The notes: a model not told the origin generated them from the sequence alone. A stretch of DNA of 64,000 nucleotides from Ganoderma boninense (GCA_002900995.3 CM035312.1:1612001-1676000), one strand, 5' to 3'. Counted from the stretch's first letter, positions 24,381 through 38,509 are shown. Numbers and translations are program-made.

Positions 24381-26478
24381 GAGCTGTGAGGTCCCGGTGC
24401 CGTGTTAGACTGGTAATAAAGATTTCAGCGTCATGTCAGAAATATCCTTCCGTCCCACAAGAGCCGCACGGATATCCAGGAAAAATCACATACCCTTGCG
24501 ATTGTGGTCGTCTCTCGATGCGGCTTCGAGCCCTTCCGGGCCCCCTCTCACAGGAAGGTTGAAGTGGAACTGCGACGGACTGGGGTGATTGTTCACACCT
24601 GCCCTGGTGAGACATGGGTGAGGGTAGAACTTGAAGCGATCAGAACGGGGCCATCTGACAAGGTTGAGGACCCATTACAACGGGTAGGATTCGTGGATCG
24701 CTCGGAAGGGCTTTGCATCTGTCGACGGATGGTTGCACACACGAGAGAGATGAAGGTTGTGCGGGTGGGGTGCGAGAAGAGAAAGCTCCGCTAGAGGATG
24801 TGGTCAATGGTTGTGAACTCGAAGGAGGTCTTAATGATTTATCCGGTAAGCTTGTCGGCGGATATACGTAGGGCGGGGGCGTTAGTTGGAGGAGTTGCAA
24901 CGACGGAGTCCCAAAGACTCCTTATCCATTGGCACGGGTCCGCCACTGAGAAGCGTCAGCCATCCCTGGTAAACATGAGAAAGATACCGTAACAATTACT
25001 CTTCAATATACCAGAAACGCGCACTTTGTGGTCACCGATCAGGGTGAAGAAGGTTCTACAAAGTCTCGACGTTCACATAGAACGCTCTGACATGCGATCC
25101 AGAAACGAGGTGCTGGCTCGCTTCATGAGATACCTGATAGTCACGTTGAAGCGAAGCCCTTGAGGGAAAATGAGTGTCAACATATGGTTCGACGACCCAA
25201 CGAGGGCCATTAATACCAATATCGGATTGGAAATGCATCTGTCAACTGACCTCTTGCTTTAAACTATAACCCGCTCGGACCTGAGCCATTCCACAGATGA
25301 TTCGGATACCCGCGATGGGCAAACCGCGCAGTGTAACTCTAGGGCCGCCATGTCGGCGAGAAATTCGTTGATAATGTTGGGTGTCAAGCCGGCTTGCGCG
25401 CCCCGCTCTTTGGGGGTTTGTAAGGTGCGCGCTCGGGTCCCCTTATACTGGATCCATATTCAGGTCCCGGAGCAGTGGACTAGTGGAGTGGCACCAGCGT
25501 GGGTGCTTGCCTGAGACGGCCATGTTGGAGCTAGGCGAGACGTTCGCAGGATGATATGCGACGTTATATTGTCTGCTATCGAGTTGTGGTTTCTTTATCG
25601 TTTCTATAACAATAATGGTCAGCTTTTCTGAAGAGACGCGGACAGGGGGTGATGACGCGGAGGCACAGAACCAGTCTAAGTTTGCGAGCTCGCCCCCATT
25701 GGCGCATATATGGGGACTAACAGTCATTCGCATACGACTACTTCTACCCAGCTTTGCTGGAGGACGATCAGCGTGGTATGTCTAAGCATGACCCACACTG
25801 GCAGTCCTTCAAGAAACACAGCAGCCGTCCGCGGAGCTGAAAAATGCGGTAAAGCATAATCTTTAAAATTCCGGACTTACTATAGTATTCCGTCTTGAAC
25901 CAGAACTATGGGGAGCTGACTGAGGAAGAGGGGCCTGGGATCGGCCTGGGATAAAAAATGAGCGAACCACCGTCGGCGTCCGTCCCGCAATTGCTGGGAG
26001 AGCACAGCCTTACATAATCATAGCAGATCTCTCAGTGAAGTACTGAAGTACTTACTGTAGTCGGACCACTCTTAGGGGCATCTGTTGAAGATTGTACGCT
26101 TCGGAGCGCATTCGATGTTTGCCACGGTCAATCGTTACTCTTTCTCTTACTCCGTCTACTGCCCTTGCTTGTAGACATTCTTGTCCACACACTTGAGCTT
26201 CATGGTTCGGATTTCCGCCAATTCCATCTTGTACATGTAATGGTGTCGGTGAAGGAGAGACATTCGAGAATTTGTGCTTCTGGGGTTCCCTCTCTGGATC
26301 TCTGGATCCAATCTAAGCTCGGTCACGGTGGATTCCTATCAGAAGACTACATAATGCCATTGAAAAGCCGTGTCATGGTGGAATACAGTTGTTGAATCTT
26401 CATCCAGGATAGCAGTAATGACTAGTGACCAACTCAAAGTTGCTGCGCTCCCTCTCCCTCGTAGCACGCGACCAAAAC
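24381..26478. other. No gene recognised
   Basis: About 2 kb with short ORFs only. None carries a motif, transmembrane pattern or coding-type third-position bias. The right edge is the 3' flank of profilin. Confidence 0.5.
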
Positions 26479-27119
26479 TTAATAACCGACGCCGATGAGG
26501 TAGTCGGCCAGGCCCTCGACTACGGGCGTTGTTTCCGGTGCTTGAATGGGTGCGGCGTACTCCGCAACGAGTACAGCCTGCTTCGTCTTCACAAGCACGG
26601 CACCATCACCCTACGCAAGAACGCATGGTTAACTTTGGTATTGATCCGTGATGACCACTGAATGAGTAACGCACCTGCTTCTTGGCGTAAATACTGCGAT
26701 CGTTGGCCATGAGCACAAAGAACTTCTGGCCACCGAGACGAACACCGCCGGCCTGAGCTTCATCGGGCTTCTCAAACGCCCGTACGACCGCCTTCTGTTC
26801 CTCCGCAGAGAGCTATATCGTGGACAAATGCGATGAAAGTACCGATTGGATTGCGGGGCAGAGGGGTGAACGGATATCGTAAGCTTGGGTGCTCGCAAAG
26901 ACATAACAGAGCGTGCGTACAGTGTAACCTGGCGAGGATGCCCAAACGCCTCCTTGCAGACCAATGATCGCGGCCTTAGAGACCTTGCCGGTGCCGATGA
27001 GGTTGGAATCGACGTATTCTGGGTAGTTTCGGGAGGCCGAGATAATGCGATTCGAGTTCGGTGTTCGCTCAGGAGATCTAGAGGGAGTATGCCACATAAT
27101 ACTCACGTTGCCAAGACAT
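26479..27119 (-). CDS. PFY1: Profilin
   Basis: Binds monomeric actin, poly-proline stretches of formins, and phosphoinositides to promote actin assembly at the cell cortex. Four exons (27119-27107, 27018-26921, 26812-26675, 26610-26479) sum to 381 nt, giving 126 residues, exactly profilin size. The first exon is only 13 nt and encodes MSWQ plus one base. The rest reads YVDSNLIGTGKVSKAAI, LQGGVWASSPGYT, VRLGGQKFFVLMANDRS, and the C-terminal helix TPVVEGLADYLIGVGY. The conserved N-terminal Trp and C-terminal Tyr that form the poly-proline pocket are present. The exon 1 plus intron layout is easily missed by ORF finders. Confidence 0.97.
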
Positions 27120-27524
27120 CGTTACAGAAGAGCAGTGGAGAAAAGGGAAAGAAAGGGCGGTGGGGCGTGCGGAGGAGTGTTGAAGAGATGGGGAAGGAGA
27201 GGCGGACGGACGGAGGCTTTCAAGTGTGGGCTCGGCAGCGCGGAGCGGTCCTCGCCATCGCGCCGGAGATCGCCATCAGATAACATCCAGTCATTGCCCT
27301 CCTTTCGTCAACGCGTTTATCTTCTAATGCAGCCCAGACGGGATTACCCAGTGCAAGTACATGGCGTCACAGTTTCGTGGTAATAGCCGAGTAAGCATAA
27401 GCGACAGCATGAGTAAGTAATCGTTTGTTGCCATTCAATACGCGAAACAGCCGGCCACCTCCTTCAACACACTTCCACAGACTCGTACGTACTCCGCCGT
27501 CTGGCATCGCCCACGAACACGCTT
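27120..27524 (-). promoter_or_regulatory. Profilin promoter region / phytase 3' flank
   Basis: A 405-bp tandem intergenic gap. It must hold the profilin promoter and the terminator of the upstream phosphatase gene. I see no distinct TATA or hexamer. Confidence 0.4.
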
Positions 27525-29403
27525 CTACAGCGAGCCCGCGTACGGAAGCGGGACCGCCAAAATGCTCGACTGCGCCAGTTCCGAGGGCACGTTGGTGAAG
27601 ATATCCAATGTGTCCGTCGCGTTCTTGACACCTTGCAGGCCACAGCGTGCCACGAAATCCCCCGCGACCTCGGCACGGCTTCGAACGTAATCTTGGAAAG
27701 ATGCGAGGGGGCAAGAAGCTCCGGGACCTGTGGTACAGCCCGGCAAAGGAACGACCGCATTGTTCATCTGCCCCAGGCCCAGCCGAACCACATCGCGGTC
27801 AGCGACAGTCGACTGGCGAGCGAGGCTTCGCACCGCGACGCACACACCTTCAGTCTGACGTACTTCTGCGCGTTCGCGCTTGCCCCGGGGCCTAACGCGA
27901 CCTGGCCGGAGGTATGTGTAACACTGACCGGCGGGTCGTGCGCGTCGCATGACATGCGTTCTAGCGCGATATATCCACGGAAGGAGACCAGGAACGACGA
28001 GCGGAAGGTCCGGCCAGGATTGGCGCGAACGGTGGACAACGGGTACACGTCGGGCAACGCGGAGCTGTTCCACACCCCGAGTGCGGACACGATGGGCGGG
28101 AGGTTGTTGTCATGCTGCCCGCCACAGTGAGTTGGAGCGCGGGACACACCAGATGCTGATGAACAAACCGTAAAGCTCATGATGAGCGGAGGCGGCACGA
28201 AGTTTCCTCCGACTTGGGTTCTATTCGGACCGGCGGAGAACAAGTCGGTTATCGCTCTCAACCATGGATACCCGACCGTCGCAGAAAACGGATTGCCTGG
28301 TCCTGACCTGGAAGATAAACTTTGAATCATCTTCGCTGAGCGATGGTGATCGTCAATGACTCACCCATAGTAGTAGTTCAAGTCATGGGCATACTCGTAA
28401 TCGAGCCATTCTGATTCTACCACATGGGAACTTTGAGTATACCCGACAAGCCGTCGAAACGGAAACCTTCCTATACAGACCATTGAAAATATCGCAAAAG
28501 CGCATGTCCCCGTCCACTTCAGCCTGGAAGCCACACAAGTCTTGCATCACACCGATGTCGGTCGCGTCCAATGTCAGGCCATCCAAGAACGTGTTCAGGC
28601 GTTTTGCGACGTCAGCCTGGTATGTCCCACGGAAGGTAGTCGCCTTGGCAGAGGTATCTCCTTGACTATACAGGGGGCAGGCTGCGGAGGGCGTCAAGGA
28701 GTCCGCGAATGTGAAGTTCACAGAGTCCGGCGTCGTGACGACTTGGCCGCGATTTGCGCCGGGTGCGGATAGATAGTTGCCTTGAGAAAGGTAACCCAGC
28801 GTGAAGTAGTTGGCCGTGTCAACGACGCGCTGCTGGCCAGCAGACCTGCGGAAGCCCACCCTCAGTATCTCAAATAAAGATAACAAGCACTTCGTTGCGA
28901 GAAACTGACCAGACCGTGAAGTTGTCCCCGCCCTTGGTAAACCGGTAGCGCTTTCGCAGCTCCACACCGAGGTCGAAGGCTTCCTTAGCACCCGTGGATG
29001 ACAGGAAAAGAGGTTCATGGGGGACGTCGTCTATAGGCGGGACCCATGACGGAAGGAACGCCAAGGGACCGATCGCAGTGTAGGTCGCATTCTGGAGCTT
29101 GTTGAAGAGGGCTTGCCATCCAGCGAAAGAACCCGGTTCAGGGAATCGGCTACGGCCGGCGATTATGAGCGGAAAATCATCGGGGCTCGGGAAAGAAACT
29201 TTGACTCACGAGCCATGTCGGACAATGTACGCGGCTTGGTCCACTGTGCATTGAGCAGGGATCGACGGCGGAACACCGAACTGGGACGGCGCGTCGAAGT
29301 ATGGCGACGCGGGACCAGAATGATGGAGTGGGTTGAACTCTGCGCCGTACACGAGCGTCGCTATTGACAAGAAGGCGAACAGCGTCGTCAGGGAGGTCAC
29401 CAT
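27525..29403 (-). CDS. Secreted histidine acid phosphatase, phytase-like
   Basis: Releases phosphate from phytate or other organic phosphates outside the cell. Seven exons (29403-29210, 29149-28910, 28845-28481, 28410-28365, 28307-28169, 28114-27848, 27767-27525) sum to 1494 nt, giving 497 residues. A signal peptide (MVTSLTTLFAFLSIATLVYG) starts the protein. The catalytic motif is assembled across intron 1 as YIVRHGSRFPEPG, and the proton-donor HD across intron 5 as SFTHDNNLPPI. Other family blocks are SAGQQRVVDTANYF, EWLDYEYAHDLNYYYG and NNAVVPLPGC. Several N-glycosylation sequons (NAT, NFT, NRT, NSS) fit a secreted protein. The final 25-30 residues after CGLQGV look less conserved and the true stop could lie behind an unrecognised last intron. 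Phytase versus general acid phosphatase cannot be separated here. Confidence 0.94.
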
Positions 29404-29820
29404 CTCGGTTTCTGGGATTCAGTCTACCTTTCTTCACGCCTTATATGTATGCACCGGCGTCCGGAGGGAAGCAGCAACTCTTTGCCGCGACGAAGCACGT
29501 TCGTCACCATTCTGCGGGAAACTTGCAGATGACTCGGGTTCCTGGGGGCCGGGAGCGGCAAAACATAACTAGGAACGAAACAAGTCCTTAAGTAGCATGT
29601 GGGGGCAGAGATCCCCGTGGAAGCGCTGATCAGGTTCAGAAAGACGGCGTTGGATCAACCCTTATTCCAGACTTCTGTAAAGCTCGATGAGATGAAGAGC
29701 TCGGAGGAGGACGAACGTGGTGCGGAAAGCAATAATACAAACGTTGGTATAGATATATGGGTGTATAGTACATATGAGCGGCAAACGAACGAACGGACGA
29801 ACGCAGAGCAAGCGACAGCC
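29404..29820. other. Tandem intergenic gap (BEACH 3' flank, phosphatase promoter)
   Basis: No gene. The last BEACH exon ends at 29821; the phosphatase ATG is at 29403. Confidence 0.5.
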
Positions 29821-32800
29821 TCAATCGGGAAGTTCCCATCCGAATATCTTTCCCGTATCTTCTCCATGATAGAGGGACTCTCTGAAATCGAGGGTATAGT
29901 TAATCGGCGTTGAAAAAACAAGAACACACAACATACATACCCGACGAACTTCAGCGCGGTGACGCAAGGAATCGCACGCCGGTTGCGGCCCTCGGACTTG
30001 ACCTTAAGCGTCTTCAGGGTAACAAATTCCCACTGCGCTTTCTCTCCTTCTGGCGTCGAGTCAGTGTTCCATGTTCGGAAGGTGATGGTCCCGTCTGGAG
30101 CTCCTGTAGCGATGAGGCCGGTGTGGCAATAGTCTCGCTCGAGGAAAGCCATGGATGTGACAGGGGGGTATAGAGGTGATGGGGCAGCGTCTGTGAGGTC
30201 CAAGGACACAATGGGGCGGGCGTTTATGGTGTGTATCCACAGACGATCTCGGGAACATGTGGCGATGTAACCCTGCATTTGGATGAGTAAACCTTGAGAA
30301 AACAACAGCAATATTACACTTACCGTGCTTTCGTTGATGGCTACCAGATGGACTTCTGATGATGGACCAATACCATGCCATATTGACCGCGTGTATGCGC
30401 CCCGGTTTAGGTCCCACAGTGCCGCGCTTCCGTCCTTCGACCCACTGACGATGAGGGACCACGATCGTGACGCGGTTATACAAGTGACCTTCGCAGTGTG
30501 GCCACGCATTAGATGAGTGAGCTGGAGCGTTACAGGCTGCTCGCGATTACGATCATTTCGGGTGATTTGCCAAAGTCGGACCATGTTGTCAGTTGAACCT
30601 GTGATGAGGGTATCGGAATCGGCGTAGGTGGCGCAGGAGCAGAAGGCAGATTCGATGACTTGTGAAACCTGATCCAAATCATGAGCGAAAACCTGGATAT
30701 CTTTGATACTGATAAAAGCTTACCCTGCGATCAAGAAGAACCTTCAAAGCCCCTGTTGAACCGACGCTGTAGTCCCACGAGATTCCCTCGTGCGGCCTTG
30801 ACGGAACACAAAGCGTTCCTTCCGGACATGGCATCACTTGCTGACCAATCAAGTCTAGAATGAGATCGTGTACAGGCTGCTCTGGTCCAAGATCTGGTTC
30901 GATGGTTAATTACTACCTTCTCCTGCTTGTTTTTGGATCATTACCTTTCAACGGTCTGGAACCTTGGGTCAAAAGGTGATAGTCTTCGGCCATGCCATAG
31001 ATGATACCAATCGGAAGCGCCGAGTTACCATGCATGTTTCGGGAAGGATGGGGAGAGGAGAAAATCTTGCGGGGAGTTTGCCCAACTGCCAATTTCAATA
31101 AGTCAGTGATATGACGTTCCCTGAGTCATGCGCGATGCATACAGTTGTGGATGATGCCCACGGTCGCTTCGCGCTCGAGGTCATCGGTGATGGAGTCTAG
31201 GTCTGCGAAGCGACAATGTCAGCGCGGGGGTCACACCTGAAGGTAGTGTATCATACCAATGGCGCCCTCGTAGCTTAGCGGGTGGAACACATTGTATGAC
31301 TCAGGGTCAGCTTGTCTGCAACCCCAAATAAGATCAATCCACTGCGGGAGATTCTCGCTGACATAGTCGCTCTCGAGGGCCTTCGTAAACGCACACGTGT
31401 CATCAGCATAGTGAAGGCAGAGCCAAGGGGTAACCTGACCTTGCGATTCATGACAATGAACAGGAGCGGATCTTGCTTGGCCCAAGGTGGGAGCTTGACG
31501 TCGTGAATTTTCTCCCCAGTATTCTGCTGAACACCAAAGTCAAGATTGGCAGAGTTCTCCAAAAATCTTGAAAGGGTGCCAGGTGAGCTACAGCTACAGC
31601 GTCTAAAGAGGGATCGCTTCAAGACATACTCAGGGCACGAGAAGAACTCAGGAATGAGCTCGCGGACGTCGCCTCGGATATCTTTGGCGGCAGATGTGTA
31701 TGCTCTCTTCATGTCACTAAATGTATGGAATATATGAGCGCGATCATCTTGGATAGATTCTCACACCTACATGAACAAGCGATCTGGCAAGTCCCAGTCT
31801 CCGCCCTGGTTGGCCATCTACGTCAGATTACAGCGCTGAGCAGTTAGTAGTAACTCACCTGCAACGTCTTGAACATATGTGTGAAAGGCTCCATCCTGAT
31901 CAGGAAATGACAAACAATCATAGAGGAGCTAAAGTGGGTTCCGTAATGGAATGGTTTCTCCTCCACGCTCATTAGGTTCTCATAACGGGAGCGCGCTGCT
32001 TCTCTGCGAGCCTCCGTCAGAGCTCCCATAGGTAATGACAAGCTGTATTGGATCAGCAGGAGTATTGAGCCTTAACACCGATGAAGCTTACTCCCGGAAT
32101 GTCTCCCCTGACGAGAGGTCGAGCTTGCTGGATGTGTAGTCCTGAATCACCCAAGCTGTGAATAGTTAGCGTGTGTGAGTAAAACGCCAGGCCTCGGCGT
32201 GCTCACGGAAAACCGGATATTGCGTAGCGTCACTGGGCGTCCTGCCTGAGACCTGGTTGAGGATGCTGAGGTACGTGAACTGCGGATGCATGTTGGTCAA
32301 ATATTCTTCGACAAGAGGAGCTGAACTGACGTTTGATATTTCGCGCGATTGCCACTTCCGTTGGGCAACGGACAGCTCAGCCGAACCAAAGCCTGACACC
32401 ATCTTCGCGCTGAACGCCGACGTTACCTTCGAGCTTAGTCGGCCAACAAATGGTGATCTCGCGAGTCCAGCACTTCCGGGGTCATTACCGGTGCGGCCAA
32501 TGATATGCGACAACCTTCCAGTGATCTCTCGCCGTTGCTTACGGTCCGAGAACACAACAAGAAGGGATCTGCTATCACGGAAGTATATCTCCAAGCTGTA
32601 ATAAGACAGACCAATCAATGAACGAACAGGTTTAGGGCGACAGGAAAGACATACGCAACATCGCGGAAAAGAAAAGTACGGTCGCTGAAACTCATGATCT
32701 GGTCCTGCTGCCTGGAGACCCCCATGAGCATTGATAGAAAGACTTAATTATGGTTCGCGATAAGAGATTACCATCGTTGAGCCCTTAAATGACTGTCGAG

Positions 32801-35800
32801 GTCCATGATACTCCCCGGAACAAAGAACAAACTTCTGGGAGCATCGTGCGCGTCGATAACCTCGCCATCGTCGCTTTCAACGAGCCCATCCAACAAGTAT
32901 ATATGGCTTCTACCGAAGATGAGAAGCCCGGCTTTGGTGGCATGTAAGGCACAGTAAGGAGAGTTGCTTAGACGAGAGGGACTCACGAGAAGAATCAACG
33001 CCGGATACCCGAGCAACAGTCTTGACAGCCTCGATGACGTCTCCAGGTTCTAGTTCGTGCCGTACCCGTCTATGCTTATCGTCAACGATCTCTTCACCCA
33101 GCTGGTCTACAAGCACCGTCAGCAAATCGGCCATTGACGAAAGAAAAACGCAGGTTCCTCACCATCCTCCTCCGCCGCCACAGTAAGATCATAGGAGTCA
33201 GACCATGGAGGAAGCTCAAGTTGCATGACGGACTGCGAGTCAACCTCGACTGACACGTCGCCAATCAGCTGTTGGTCGACTTTGGAGGTGGGCATGTCGT
33301 CGTCGTGCTCCAACTTCTTCCTGCGAGGGGTTAATGACGATTATAATTGAGACCAACACGAAACGGACTTGCCTAACTCGGTAAGGGCCTTCCGTCTCGT
33401 CCAGCCGCCACCGGGGTATCACGCCATTCTTCGCCCACAAGCCGCGTTCAGTCGTGAGGACCGTAGTCCACTCGGTCAATGAAGTAACCCGTCGACTGTG
33501 CTCGCGTCTAGGACAGTTGTCAGAGACCCGCCTCGGTACGGGCAACGATGGTTGACTTACAGGTCGAGCACAGTTTTTCGCAGCCGTTTCCTCTCTGTAA
33601 CGACGACAGACTTGCGCCAGTCGTGGATGCGGATGATACAGCGCTTGACCGCACTCTCGCCCAGCTGAATGCTCAGCCGTATGGAGGCCATCCGCCTACG
33701 ACGTGACTTGGCGCCAACAATCGCGGCGGTGTCGACACTCGTTTCCTGCGTCGCGCGGGGGTTCAATAGAGACTCCGCGGACTGCAAAACATCCATGATC
33801 TGATAGGACGTAAGTCCCGATACCAAGACGATACTGCTGGCACGCACCTCCTGCTTCTGATTGACAGCTACGGCGTTGTCCAATGCGATGCTGAGGCCGA
33901 GATGAGAGAGCTTCTCGAGGACGCGCACGGTGTCCTGATCGATCATCGCGGAGTGCTGGATAGATGCAGAGTACATCTTGTACGCATCGATGAAGGACTG
34001 TGTGACAGCATGAGACCGAAAGACTTCGCGGAATGTGGGGCTAGTGGAATGGGTATCGATGAGCGTTTCAAGAAGATGCTCCGCATTAGCCGTAGCCGTC
34101 GCCCGGGCTAACGAACAGTCAGCTCCTATACGATATGAGCAAAAGGATTCAGTCACCTTCGGCTTCGTCGGATACCCGGCTCGAGTCGAGGGCCATCCTC
34201 AGCGACGAGAAAATGGTAGGGACGATGTATGGGCAGACTACCGTGGGGACGATCTCCTTCTTGTCCCGACTTCGACCAAGCAAGACGTCGAAGGCAGCAT
34301 CCTGCACACATCGATCCCATCCATATGGCAGCATCAGTTTGAGGACATTCCATCCACTGACCAGTTCGAATTTCCTGCTGAAGGACGTTGAGATTCCTAG
34401 AGCGGTGGAGATCATCCGGAGCACGAGCGTTGCCACCAGAGGCGATGGGCGATCGCCAAGGAGCAATAAACAGATGCGGGTCAGCGGCAAAGCGGCGGTG
34501 AACTTGTTGAACATCGCTGGGTTGTCCAATGTAGAGACGAGCATCTTGAACACTTGCTCCGCCTTATATTGCGCATTCAGGTTGTCGATCCGAGAGAGGA
34601 TGGAACGAGGGGAGCTGGCACCACCGCGCGCTAGAAATTAAAGTCAGTCGCGATTCACTATCGAAGAGGGAATCCTCACATTCTTGCAGATTTGCAGCTA
34701 AATACGAGACGATTGGACGAATCGCTTCGTCGACGGAGAAGTTGGCCTCGGCGACGACCTTGAGCGTCTCCAGCACGAAGGGGAGCATCTCGTTGGGATA
34801 CCAGTCCGTCTGGAGAACGAAAATCAGCTTCCGCACGATGCCCATCTTGCCCATCCGCTGCTTGATGTTGAAACGTTTGTGACGACTCGCATCCAGAAGA
34901 GTGGCGAAATGTTCGAGATGCAGGTGCTGGATCTCCTCGCGTGTTCGTGACCACAGCTGGAAATCCAGAGCGATGGCACGGTATGCGACAGTGTTGGTGA
35001 TGGTCGAATGGCTGTGCAACTGGTTAGCGTGTCGCTCCGCGAGCACATCTGAGAACGACCCACTCTGGTGAGCGGAAGTTCATGCCGAGAAACTCGAACA
35101 GCGTCTCAAATCCGGTCATGTTGATCAATTGACACTTCTTGCGGAGAATGTCCGCAAGGATGTCGTAGCCCTCTGTTCGCCGTTAGCGCTGAACCAAGCT
35201 ATCGTGCCCCTACTCCACTCACGCATCTGTTCCATGTCCTCCGAGTTCTGCCAGCTATTTCGCAGGCCGTCCGTCAAGACACCAAGGGCGCGGGACACTT
35301 CGTGCGGGTTCTGGGCGAGCTGCACCAAGCGCAACGCAACAGCAGCGCCCCCAATCTCCCACATAGCAAGATCCAAACCATTGCACCTGGCGATGAAAAC
35401 GTCGCCGTCTTGCTCAGCGTCGAGCAACTCCCCTGTCTCCTTGTTCTCGAATTGGGTGTTCGTAGGACACACCGCGAAGATGATGCTGGCTTCGCTGATG
35501 CCCAGGCCGTTCTTGAAAGAATCGATGAGTGTCTTCACTTCGTTCGCTGACGCACGCGTCTGCTCCGCCCGCGCATACAGGTGGACGTTTAGCGCGGTTG
35601 CTGCCTCGTATGTGAGGAACCGGATGAGGTCGGTCGCTTGGAAACGGGAGACGTAGCGAGGGCTGAGGTCATGAATGATTCGCGGTAGTTCGTCGGCTGT
35701 CGGAGGGTCGGCCGATGTAAGTCGCAAGTTCACGGACAACTTACCGTTTCACTCACGGAGAGGGACGGAGAAGAGATACGCAGACGCTATGCACCAGTTG

Positions 35801-37506
35801 AGGGAAGCATCGGGGGAGACATCACCGATCGTGTACGGTCGGTCGACGTTCGCATCCCCTCGCGGGTACTGCCATTGTATGGAGTCGACCATTATGCCGT
35901 CGACAAACAACCCTGCGAAACGTTTAAATCCAATGGCACATCAATTCTGCCTTATCCTACTTACGAATTGTGGGTTTCGATCCACGGTGGGAATAGTGAA
36001 TCAACGAGACGTGCGTCCACCGCCCTTTAGAAAGGCGTGCCTTCAGTACTCCAGGTTCTTTGCTGCCGGCGCTTTGAATGTCGAGGTTGCCATCCGGCCG
36101 AACTTTGAGAGAGAAAATGGTGTAGTCTGCAGACCCAATGGCGAACAGACTATGCGCCTTGTCTTTTGGGATCTTCTCTATCCAGAGCCAGATCTATGAA
36201 AGACGTTAGCCCTTGACGTGAGACACAAACTGCAGGACAAACCATGAAGGTGAACCCTGTCGTTGGGAATGCTCGTGTGCCATTTCGGGTAACCCGTATC
36301 GCGGCGGGGGACTCCAACGAGAAGTGTCCCGGCCACCGAACCTTCATGCCGGCTCGTAAAACCTCGAGGACGTCCGGGTCCAAAGTGTCGTCTGGTCGGA
36401 TGGCGCGCTGGAACATCAACCTTGCGTCCTCGGTTTCAACGTTGTTGTCCAAGAGGCGCTTGAGCAGCTTCTGTACCACCTGCTTCTCCTGCTTCGGTAG
36501 CTGCACGGCCCCGCATAGCCTCTCGAACAACGAGCGCACTAAACCTAGACTGCTAAGGATACACTGGTTCCGATGTCTGTGCAGCGCGAGCCTCTCTAGA
36601 AGCTTCGTGGCCATGTAGCGTAAGATGGGGTCGTCCCGTCCGGGGAGGAGTGCCGCGTCGTATAGAATCCACAACGCTTCTGGGACGTGGATCACCCCGA
36701 GCTGGTTAGCGAACGCCTGGAACTTATGGTCTACGGCATCGTAGTCCGCCCCGGACGTGTGCAAGAAAAACCTGCTCCATGCAAAGTCGTGGAGGGCGAG
36801 GGATGCGAGGAAGCTCATCGTCTGCTTGACTGTGCGCGCGTCGGAGATAAGGCCGAGGGTGGCTTGCGAGAAGGACTCCAAACCGACGGAAGCCTACAGA
36901 GGGCGTGTTGGCCGTCAGGACGCCCTCGCGCGGTACGCATGTTAGCACGGGTGTGTCGCGCATGCTCACCTCGAAGTACTCCACATTCTCATTGTGTTTG
37001 TGTAACGATTCCGACAAGATGAGGAACGTGAGGCGCGTCACCTCCAGGAGTTCTGAGCCAGCAGACTCGCCCCGCGATGTCTCCTGCGAGAATGTCGGGT
37101 GGATAGTGGAAAGGACGCTCATGAGCATGAGGAAGCCGTCCATCTCGCGAAAGACGTCCTTCGTGCACGCATCTTGGAGCATGATTTTGTGGATTTCGGT
37201 CAAGACCTACGCCTCTGTGGCGTAAATGAATGCAAGCGAGATGAGCGGGAACGCCAGGCGTACCTCTATCCTTTCGGACAGCGAGTCCGCCGTCTTCAGC
37301 CTCTCCGTCGCATTCCGCATTAGCTCTATCAAAACATCCCGCGCAAAGTCCTCTGGGTCGAGGTCATCTGGATCGCTGAGTACCTCAGAACTGGTGCTTG
37401 GGCGCGCTGAGAGGGGCGAGGGTAAGGAGAACCGAGCGCTGAGAGGTGTAAGAAGGGTACGGAACATGACGTGGTGAAGAGCCTCAAGGAGGGACCAGAA
37501 GTCAAG
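29821..37506 (-). CDS. BPH1: BEACH-domain protein (ConA-like, PH-BEACH, BEACH, WD40), Bph1/LRBA/neurobeachin-type
   Basis: A large scaffold of vesicle traffic and membrane fission. Many exons, all on the minus strand. Domain order: N-terminal helical repeats ([18 protein letters not shown], then [18 protein letters not shown] across an intron ending at about 37207); ConA-like lectin fold ([42 protein letters not shown]) at about 36250-35750; armadillo-like region (35740-33560); PH-BEACH ([36 protein letters not shown]) at about 33000-32560; BEACH ([56 protein letters not shown]) at about 32450-30900; and WD40 repeats ([44 protein letters not shown]) to the end. The last exon gives [17 protein letters not shown] and the TGA at 29823-29821. 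About 2000 residues. The true start may lie in an unresolved short exon near 37650. Confidence 0.94.
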
Positions 37507-38509
37507 CTAGGTTCAAGCGTTTAGACGGTCGTACGCATCGTTCTATGATGACGGACAGGGGGAGAGTCGCAGAAGGGAGAGTTGTCAAGAGTGGCCTCAG
37601 CCACCAGGTGTATACGGTGCTAACCAAAAGTTCCGAGCACGTCCATCACTCAACTGCAGTTACGCGGGCGGGGTTGCTGCCTGTGCGCCTGCTTTGATCG
37701 CCCTGCGCTCTCTCCAAGCCTCCGCAACCATGATGCGCCAACTCTTCATACTACCAATGCCCAGCGGTTCGCATCCACATCATGATGGCTTCAGCACAAG
37801 TTTCAACTCCGGGTAGCGACCCAACACAGCTCAGTCCAACGCTTGGAGTCCTAACCTTCTGGCGTCTACTTAGCAGGAAGTGCGCGGCCCGTAAACCCGA
37901 GCGACCAAGTCCCCGGGCCAGTCGTCCTGGAATGGCCAGACTCCAACTCTTGCAGGCACCACTGAGTCCAGTGGCCTGTTCAGTACCGATAGCCGTAGGA
38001 GCGATTTTCTGCATTGGCGCGCGGCGGGTGGTCTGAAGACATCGCAATCAAAGTTGTACATAATGTCCAACACCAGTGGCGGCACTGCCTTGCTGGCGCA
38101 TCGTTTCAGATAAGCCCACCACTGCCCACCAGCGCAGCGAATGCAGGATGGGAAAAAGACCTCGAGGTCTGTTCTGTTCTTTGATTAGGGTGGTGAAGAA
38201 AACACGCATCGTACAAATATGAACACAAACCGAAACAAACAGGCCGATACCAGTATCCGCGGCGAGCCTAGTCGGGGCCACGAGGCGTCGAGCGACATGA
38301 CATGCGCACTGGTGCCCGACCATCGCGACAACAAAGGAGAGGCTTCGACCGCAAAATAAATACTAGCTATAGGTTCGTGAGTGTAAATAGTAAACATTAC
38401 GTGCGCTTTTCTATACACAAAGTAATGGGTTCCTGCGGTAGATGGATCCATGACATGACGGGGTAAACATATTCGCCGACGGCGCATACAACGCCCAACG
38501 ACTCAATCT
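37507..38509. other. Tandem intergenic gap between BPH1 start and KGD1 stop
   Basis: The left part may contain the first short exon of the BEACH gene (candidate ATG near 37649 followed by a GTTAGC donor). The right part is probably the KGD1 3' UTR. Other ORFs are motif-free. Confidence 0.4.

Noticed and set aside
37203..37212. In-frame TAG splitting the BEACH-protein N-terminal ORF
   Set aside because: A GT-AG intron (GTACGCC donor to GCGTAG acceptor, about 60 nt) joins SERIE to VLTEIHK and removes the stop; the open read-through is a shadow.
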